A stretch of 64,000 bases of DNA from Dama dama (lineage: Eukaryota > Chordata > Mammalia > Artiodactyla > Cervidae). Shown piece by piece: positions 45,901 to 54,900 of this stretch; within the stretch, counting starts at the first letter, position 1; the number at the start of each line of letters is the position of its first letter. The stretch spans positions 35,449,001-35,513,000 of the forward strand of contig NC_083696.1 of assembly GCF_033118175.1 (NCBI RefSeq). The letters run 5' to 3'. The notes beneath the pieces are model-generated. The model was not told the DNA's origin. It searched no databases and saw only the letters and a program-made list of their open reading frames with translations. A program made the position numbers and the translations under genes.

Positions 45901-48900
45901 GAGATCAATGGGACAGAACAAAGAAGTTAGCTCGTCAGTAAATCTGTGGCAAAGCACATACAATGGAGAAAAACCAGTCTTCTCAATGAGAAGTGCTGGG
46001 AAAACTGGACAGCTATATGTAAAAGAAGGAAATTATTGATAGCACATTTTCTCACACCAATATACTAAACTAAACTCAAAGTGGATTAAAGACATAAATG
46101 TAAGACTGGAAACCATGAAACTGCTAGAAAACATAGAACACTCTTTAAAAAATATAAATCATAGCAGCGTCTTATTTGATCTCCTGAGGCAAAGGAAACA
46201 GCCAAAAAAGACCACCTATGGAATGGGAGAAAATGTTTGCAAATGATATGACCAATAAGGATTAATATCTAAAACATATAAACAGCTCATACAACTCTAT
46301 AAAAAAAATTAACAGCCCAGTTAAAAATTGGTCAGGGAACATCCCTGGTGGTGCAGTGGGTAAGAATCCACCTGCCAATGTAGGGGATACAGGTTCAGTC
46401 CCTGGTCGGGGAACTAGGATCCCAGAGGCTGAGGAGCAACTAAGCCTGTGTGCTCCGGAGCCCCACAGCTGGAGGATCCCTGCACTACAACGAACAGTGC
46501 CACATGAGGCAGTGAGAATCCCATGTGCCACAACCGAGACCCAAAGCAGCCAAAGTAGCATTTAATAAAATAGGTAGCCGTAGAATTCCCTGGCAGTCCA
46601 GTGGTTAGGACTCTGCGCTTTCACTGCCAAGGGCGCAAGTTCAGGTCCTGGGCAGGGAACTAAAATCCCACAAGCCACGTGGCACCTCCAAAAAGCTAAA
46701 ACAGGTAATGACAAGGACCTGTTATTTAGCACAGGGAACTCTGCTCAATATATTGTAATAACCTAAATGGGAAAAGACTTTGAAAAAGAACAGATATGTA
46801 TATATGTAACTGAATCACTTTGCTGTACAGTTGAAAGTAACACAATACTGTTAATCAACTATATTCCAATGTAAAGTAAAAATTTAAAAAAACAAGATGT
46901 GGTAATATACACAATGGACTATTACTCAGCTATTAAAAAAGAATGAAATTCTGCCATTTTCAACACCATGGATGGACCTGGAGGGTATCATGCTTAGTGA
47001 AATAAGTCAGTGAAAGACAAAAACTTATCACTGGAATGTGGAATCCAAAAATAAAATGAATGTATAAAAACAAACAGTTTCACAGAAAAAGAGAATAAAC
47101 TAGTGGCTACCAGTGGGGAGAGAGCTGGGGCAAGATAGAAGTGTGGAATTGAGTACAAACTACTGTGTATAAAATAAGCAACAGGGATATATTGTGCAGT
47201 ACAAGGAAATATGGCTATTATTTTATAATGACCTTAAATGGAGTATAATCTATAAAAATATTGAATCACTGCTGTGTACCTGAAACAAATATAATATTGT
47301 AAATCAACTAATACTGTAGTAAAAAATTAAAATCTAGGGACTTCCCTGGTGGTCCAGTGGTTAAGACTTCCAATGCAGGGGGCACTGGTTTAATCCATAA
47401 TTAGGGAAGAGCCCATATGCTTCATGGAGTGGCCAAAAAAAAAAAAAAAAAAGATTAAAATCTAAATCTAAAATTTAATCTAAAATTAAAATCTAAAAAT
47501 CTATCTTTAATCTAAAAGATAAAATCTAAATCTCAATAGAAATCTCATCTTCTATTGAGACTTTAATTATGATAATATAGAACATACCTTCCTTATAAAC
47601 TGTAGAATAATAAAACCTCTACATACACAACAAAAACCCATCAATGTTCCTAATATATAATTTTGCCATCTAAATTGAGAAAATACAGCTTTGTAGAAAT
47701 AATAATCTTCAAATGCTGTGTTCTCCAAATTGTTGCATATTGAAAGTAGCTTGTGTTTCAGTTTCCTGATCATCCAAATAAGTTGATACTCTTCCCTACC
47801 CTAATGATGGAGATGCCCTGTGACATGCTGATGACATATCGTAGGATACACAACACCACATACAATTATGGAAGCTAAAGAGTAAAATCACAGTATACAT
47901 CTTAAAACCATAATATGTGCGGAGACAATAAGAAACCTAATTTGGAGGAGTGATATATAAAGATTGAGAAACTGCCTCAAAATTTTGCAGTAATAAGCAG
48001 CTCAGTTGCAAATATCAATAGCTCCAACATTCGGCTGTGCAGGAGGGCAGGGGGAAGATTTTTCTGGGGGAACTGCCCTGGCAGTTCAGTGGTTGAGACT
48101 CCACATTTCAGCTGCAGGGGGCCTGGGTTTGATCCTTAGCTGGCATCCTAAGATCCCATAATCTGCACAGTGCAGTCAAAAAAAAAAAGCTGTTGAATTT
48201 TCAGTTACGCTTCATTTACATCCAAATCAGCAATTTCATACTCTGAGAGGTCACATCAGCAAGAAAGTCCAGATAGTTTTAAGTCAATGTAGATGTCTTG
48301 TTTCATTGGGTATAAACAAGGTTCTGTTATTTACCAAAAAAGAATGTTTGATGTACCATTAACATTAAAATAGGTTTTGCTGCATTAAAAAAAAGAATAG
48401 TGGCTCTGATAATAAAAGACCTGAATTTGAATCCTGGTCATACCGCTTATTAGCATAGAGGACAAGTTATTTAAGCCTTTTTAAGACTTGGGTTTAAACA
48501 TGGATTATGATTATACATACTTTAAAGGGTCATTGGGAAGATCAAATGATACAGTGGTTAGTGGCTGCCATAGTGAAAATGCTCAATACTTGTTAACCAG
48601 TGTTAATGTTCACATTTGATGAACATCAACCCCTTGATGATGAACATTTCCCTCAGATTCAGGGTATTCAAACTCATCATCTCCCTCCCAGGACCACACC
48701 TCTCCCTACCATTGACATATTGATAAATGCTCCTACCTTCTACCTAGGCACACAGCAAGGGAACTAAGACTGTTCAGTCTCCATCGATTACCAAGCCCTG
48801 TTGATATGATTTTCTAAAATATCTCTTATACCCATCAATTTATTTTCTGTCTTCTCTGGGTGCTCATCATTTTGAATTACCCCAACGTCCTTCTGTGTTT

Positions 48901-51900
48901 TCTCTCCGATTCTAGTCTTATCTCCTCTAATCTAATCTTCATGTTGCTGCCAGATTAGTTCTTTAAATAAATTTTTCCTTACTGCAAAAAGTAACATATG
49001 TTTGTTATAAGAATTTTAAAAATTCAAACAAAAAAGGAAAGCATTACCCACACAATCTCTGCCTAGAGATAGCCACTGTTGACATTTTTAAATACATCTT
49101 GCTAGTTTTTTTTTTTTCAGTACCTATTCCAGTTGTTAAAATGGAATCATTACTAGGTTAAAATAGGATCATTTAGAAGGATAGATAGATGTATGTTACA
49201 CCACGTATAAGAAAACGATGATGGTAGACTCTAGATGTAAGTATATAATTCATTGTAAAATTCTTTCAACATTTCAACATGCCTGACATTTTTCATAATA
49301 AAGCTTGTGGTGTTTTATTTTTTGAACTTGCATTATCACTCTTAAGTAGTTCTCTAGATGTGCCCTTCTCTCGGTGGCCTTTTCTGTATTTCACACACAT
49401 TGAACCCTCTGTTTTGAACCTCTGTCTACAGACTTTATGGTGCAAATTGCATAATATTTCTCCCATGTTAGACAGTTTTTACTGTGAGGTATTCAGGAGA
49501 TTTAAAGTGTGGGAGGGGCACCTTCTGGTCTGAATGGAATGTTGGCAAATATTGATACTGAAAGGAATTTGAAAATTTTTTTTAATGGTTCTTGATATAC
49601 TGTTTTATATCTATCCAATAGACCCATTTTAAGTGCTTCATTATTGTTTCCTAAGGGAAACAATTTATGTTATTAAACACTCATCTTATGTAGAACAGTC
49701 ATTCTTAATTCAGGGGTTGTGGTCCGTTTAAGGGGCCTAGGAACCTCCCTGAAGTTGAGTGTGCAATGTAGATCTTTGGTGTATTTTTCTAGAGAAAGAA
49801 GTCTTTAGCATTCTTAAGTCTGAAGAAGGGGTACTGTGACTCCAGAAATGTTAAGCACCACTGATCTAGAGTGGAGATCACCTGTGCATTCATGCCCCAG
49901 TAAGCTGAGCATTTGGCTTGGAACATTATTGAGCTTTGTCAAATGTATTATGTTCTCTTTTGAAAAGTCTCACCAACCACATTACACTTAAAGGTTACAT
50001 TTTGGGACTTCCTTGGCAGTGCAGTGGTTAAGACTCTGTGCTTCCAATGCACGGGGTGCAGACTCGATTCCTGGTTGGGGAACTAAGATCCCACAGGTTG
50101 TGGGACAGGCATGGTCAAAAATATACATATATGTGCCTATATATTAACTCCTACACTTGAGTTGAATCATCCTCCCAGTGTAGCTGTTAAAATGCATATT
50201 GCTGTTCGTTTTGGTCTGGGCCACTGGCCAGACTTGCACACATGTGAACATGGTGCTCGGAGAACTAGGCTAAGAAAGTCCTTTTGGCTTCCGTGGGAGT
50301 GTCTCGTGGCGAGCTGGTATGTCTGATGCCCGTGGTCTCCTCTCCCGGCAGGCTCGCGCGATGGTTCTATGGGACTCTGGGAGGTGACCGAGGACGTGCT
50401 GACCAAAAGCGACGCAAGGCGCAATGTGTCACAAGTCCCTGTGTATTCTCACATCACTCACAAGGCCTTAAAGGACATCCCCAAGGAGGACACAAACCCT
50501 GACAACTGCAAGGTCCGGGCCCTGGCCTTCAACAACAGGAACAAGGTAGGAGCTTGCCAGAGGCCCCTGAAGCCTATTCCCCCTGCTTCAGCTCCTTGGC
50601 TTATGTCTTGGAAGATGCACTTCCCTTCTCTTTTCCCAAGTCAGAGCTTACTGCATAATTCGGTTCTGAGCTCAAGCAGCATCTCTTAAAGACTGAGGGA
50701 TGCTCAGTAACAATCTCTCTCTGAGAAAGATCATAACTAAAATTATGAAACCTACCCCTTGCAGTGAGTATTCTCTGCATGGTTCATGTCTGTTAACCTC
50801 TCAGAGTTTCCCCAGGGCCATTCTGACCTGTCTCTCATCTGCACGTGACCTTGCAGGTGCTCTATTTTGGGTATGATTTTCCTACATGCAGTCACTTTCT
50901 TCTCTCTTGTATTCAGTTCCTTTTCATTCTTCACAGCCTCTTCTCAATGCTTCCATCAAGTCTAATCATCTGAGTCAGATCTCCTGAAACTGAACTATTA
51001 AGTACACTGCTGGTTTGAAGACCCAGACCCATAAGAGAAGAAAGGCTTTTCCCACAATTTGAGGGCTAGTTCCCTTAGCCTCCCATCTCTCATCCATATT
51101 TAGGGGTTAGGGGTAGATGGATCTCCTACCTTAGACCCTCTACTTATAGCAGCTCTCACACTGAGACTTATAAAACTGGCTTTCATGTGTGTGCTCTGTT
51201 CTAACTGTCAAACAGGATGTGACGTGTATGATTGTATGCTACTGGCTTTTTGAACCTTGGGTGTCTCCGTTCAAGCCTGGACTAGCTTCTTGGGTTCTCT
51301 CAAGAAGCAGCCTTGCTTTACTATGCTGTCCAGCTGCATTTCATAGGGTGAGATGAGGGGCTGATAATCCCTGGCACCATCGCGGGATCCAAGTGAGGAA
51401 TGGAGGGCCCCATCCTGCAGGTATTCTCCTGCTTACTGTTGTATGTGAGTTGCTGTGCGTATGACCTGTTTTTCATTGCTTTTGCAGGAATTGGGAGCAG
51501 TATCGCTGGATGGCTACTTTCATCTCTGGAAGGCTGAAAATACCCTATCTAAGGTGTGAAGAACATGACTTAGTAATTTCACCTTAAAGTTATAATACTG
51601 TAATCTTGTGAATTATTCATTCTTATCTAAAACATGAATTCTTGAAGTGTCTGGACATGTGATCACATGGTACATGAACTTCTGAGCCTAGCCTGCCTCT
51701 TTTGAAAATCTTTTAAGGAAGTCAGTGGGGTGATGCTTTCACATTGTTCCCATTGCAAGGGCTTGCTGAGAGACTCCTTAACTCGCAGTCTTCCATTCCA
51801 CAATGCATTTCAGTATTTGCTTATGGATTGTGGACTATTTGCAACATTGTCAGGGCAGGCAAACCTAAATGTTAGGAATCGTTGACAAAAATCTATTAAG

Positions 51901-54900
51901 AGAAGTCTTCTCCAAAATAATCATGTTAAGGTATGGGTGTTGGTTGCTTAGTCATGTCCCAACTCTTTGCAACCCCGTGGGCTATAGCCTGCCAGGCTTC
52001 TCTGTCCATGGAATTCTCCAGACAAGAACACTGGAGTGGGTTGCCATTTCTTTCTCCAATGCAAGGTATGAGTTTACAATATTTGCAAGCAGCTTTTGCC
52101 TAAAGCTAAACGTACCCGTGAATCCTTTGCTCTGTTCTTGTCCCAGAGGCCTTTGAGACTTATTCCTTCTTTGATGGAATCTCTTTCAAGAGGAAGCAGA
52201 GCTCCAGGAATTACTGATTCCTTCATGTCACAGGAGCGTTGTGCTCCACCACCCTTGCTGGGTGCCTCAGCTGCAGTGGGCTCTGAAGATTGGCTAAATG
52301 ATAAGGATCCAGGGTCAGCGCTGATTGGGCTGCCTGGGGTTGAGCAGAGCCACGAGTATGCTCTCTGTAGTGTAAGCTGCCACACAGTGGGCGATTTAGG
52401 CTGCAGGTCGCCAGAAACAAGGTCCCCTAGCTGAAGCTTGGTGAGAAGGTTGGGCTCTTCCTGGCAGAGAAAGCAGATGGGCCCTTGGCTTTAGTGCCCT
52501 GGAGTTATCCCTGGAAACAGCCTGTTGTGTTTGGCCTTTCTCTCTGCTGCTTATGATTTAGTTCCAGCTTGACCTTTTCCCCTAACCAGTCCTCTTCAGT
52601 ACCTAGATCTTGTTTACTATCACCACCTTTGTTTCTCTGACATACCTGGGGATGGAGCAGTGTGTCTTTTGATCTCTGACTTTGCGTGTCTTGTGGGTGA
52701 GGACAGCCCACAGGGGCGGGCAGCAGAGGACAGCGCCCTTCCGTATACGCTCTGGTATTACCACGGTGACCTTTCTCCTCTCTGTTTTCAGCTCCTCTCC
52801 ACCAAACTGCCATATTGCCGTGAAAATGTGTGCCTGGCCTATGGAAATGAATGGTCAGTCTATGCAGTGGGCTCCCAAGCTCACGTCTCTTTCTTGGATC
52901 CGCGGCAGCCATCATACAACGTCAAGTCTGTCTGCTCCAGGGAGCGAGGCAGCGGTAAGAGCCCTGTGTGCCCCTCAGGCTTACAGCTGCATCGCCATTG
53001 GTTTTTGCCCTTCTGTTTCTATACTGGTTTCCAGACAAGTACAGTGATCTTTATGAAGGTGTTTGGTGACACAGAGGGGAGCTGGAATGCCTGCGTGGCA
53101 GCCGAGCTTCAAACACTTTAGACAAATGTGTGGTCACAGAAGCCTTTGATGGAAACCAATCGTCAGGATATTGGTGGTTTCCGTGCTCCCTCACATCACC
53201 CTGCTCTCTTTCCTGTGTTAGTTTCTTTGTTGGAGCTCTGCCTGAACTAGGAAATTGATTTTATGCTAAGGGATGATGCAGTAGACTGAGGGGGATTTTG
53301 CAGAGGGCGGTGAGGAAACTTCTGAGGGTGATAATGTTATTTTGGTTGTGGTGATGGTGTCGTGGATATATACATATATTAAAACTTCACATTGTGTACT
53401 TTGACTATTTGCAGTGCATTGTATATTGATTGTATGTCAATAAAGAAGATATTTAGTTCTGGCCACTGGATGAACTAGACTTCAAAACCCCACCACCACT
53501 AGTCTTTAATAGCATATTCTCTCAGAGGGCACCCTCATTCTTTATTGAGGAATAAAAAGGCATGTTTGTACTGTACTTAAAGATTTCAGAATACTTTTGT
53601 CAGCCGTCTCATTTCATCTTAACAAGAACCCTGTGGGAGGCAGTTTATACCCCATTTTATAGAGGAGGAGACTAGGACCCGTATCGGTTAAATAACTTGC
53701 CCAACATCATCACACCGGTTGGTGGGGGAACAGCCCAGGGACCAGAATCCAGAGGATCCAATTTAACAAAGTGTGTTTTCTTCTTATCTCTCCTTAGTCC
53801 CCCTTCTCCTGCAAAAACGTGGCTGCCATTAAAAGACACTGCATGGATTACACTTTAGCTTCTCTCTTTCAAGTAGTATTTATTTTCATGCAAATGTTGC
53901 AGATATGGCCTTTGTTTTCGGCTTGTTTGTTTTCAGTTATCTTTGAAATACTTACATTTCAGAACTGAGAGTAACTGTGTGTAAGTAAGGGAAAGAGTAA
54001 ATCGCCTTAGCAGGAATGATGTCTGCAGTGAAGAGATTTTGGTTACTGTTACAGAAGTGGCATTCAAACCTAGTAAGGAGATACTGATTTCACAAATACT
54101 AATGAGACCTCTTCAAATCGCATGCTCTTATTTAATCCACAGATGCAGCAGATGTGTTTTCCCTGTGACCCAAAGGGATTAGGTGACTTGTCTTAAATTC
54201 ACAAGTCAGAGACTGCACCTTTAAGTCTTGAGTTCTAGGCTATTTGCCACTCTCCTAACACAGTTAATACCAGATAAAGACGTCTTGCCGTGCCATGGTA
54301 GTGGTTTTAGGTCAAATACAAGAAAGTCCTTGTTAATGTAATGCTTTATAAATATGCACATTACCCTCAGCTTCAGTGCAGGTTAGAAACATAGAATGGA
54401 GACGAGCTCAGAGTGATGATGGATGACTTCAGAGTGAGCCAAGGGGAGGCAAGAAGGTTCAGGGCAGACTTGTGGTCCTAGGCCACAAGCATCTCAGGCA
54501 TCATCAGGCGCCTCTCTGAGGCTTATGGGAAGGTTCCTGTTAGTGTGCGGGTGGCCAGTGTGGCATCACGGTGCTCTGGCTTGTGCATGAGCTAGGTCTG
54601 CCACAGGAAAGGTGCTGTGGGATGTCGGGGTGGCGTGTGAACTCAGTGCCAGAGAAATTCAGGCTCACAGATCCGATCGCCCTTTTCCTTTTCTTTCTCT
54701 CAGGGATCCGGTCGGTGAGCTTCTACGAGCACATCATCACTGTGGGCACAGGGCAGGGCTCCCTGCTGTTCTATGATATCCGAGCTCAGAGGTTCCTGGA
54801 AGAGAAGCTCTCAGCTTGTTACGGGTCCAAGCCCAAACTCGCAGGAGAGAACCTGAAACTAACAACTGGCAAAGGCTGGCTGGTGAGTTAAGCCCAGGCC

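Larger units (their letters stand above)
44935..47335 (+). mobile_element. Two adjacent L1 pieces in intron 4
   Basis: A 3'-UTR piece (44935-45195) is followed by an ORF2 fragment (45200-45466, 45790-46330: GAAAACTGGACAGCTATATG) and its own 3' UTR (46700-47335). A frame at 45213-45395 retains ORF2-like sequence (TLRELYSENCTTFMKEIEDV). All frames are broken. Three SINEs are inserted. Confidence 0.82.

Noticed and set aside
47567..47773. Minus-strand frame of 68 codons with a hydrophobic segment
   Set aside because: No family recognised, a stop lies just upstream in frame, and there is no poly(A) or duplication. A search of this peptide would decide.
52660..53121. 153-codon frame extending past exon 7 on both sides
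   Set aside because: It only reads through the acceptor and donor of exon 7; the splice sites and homology limit the real exon to 52792-52954.
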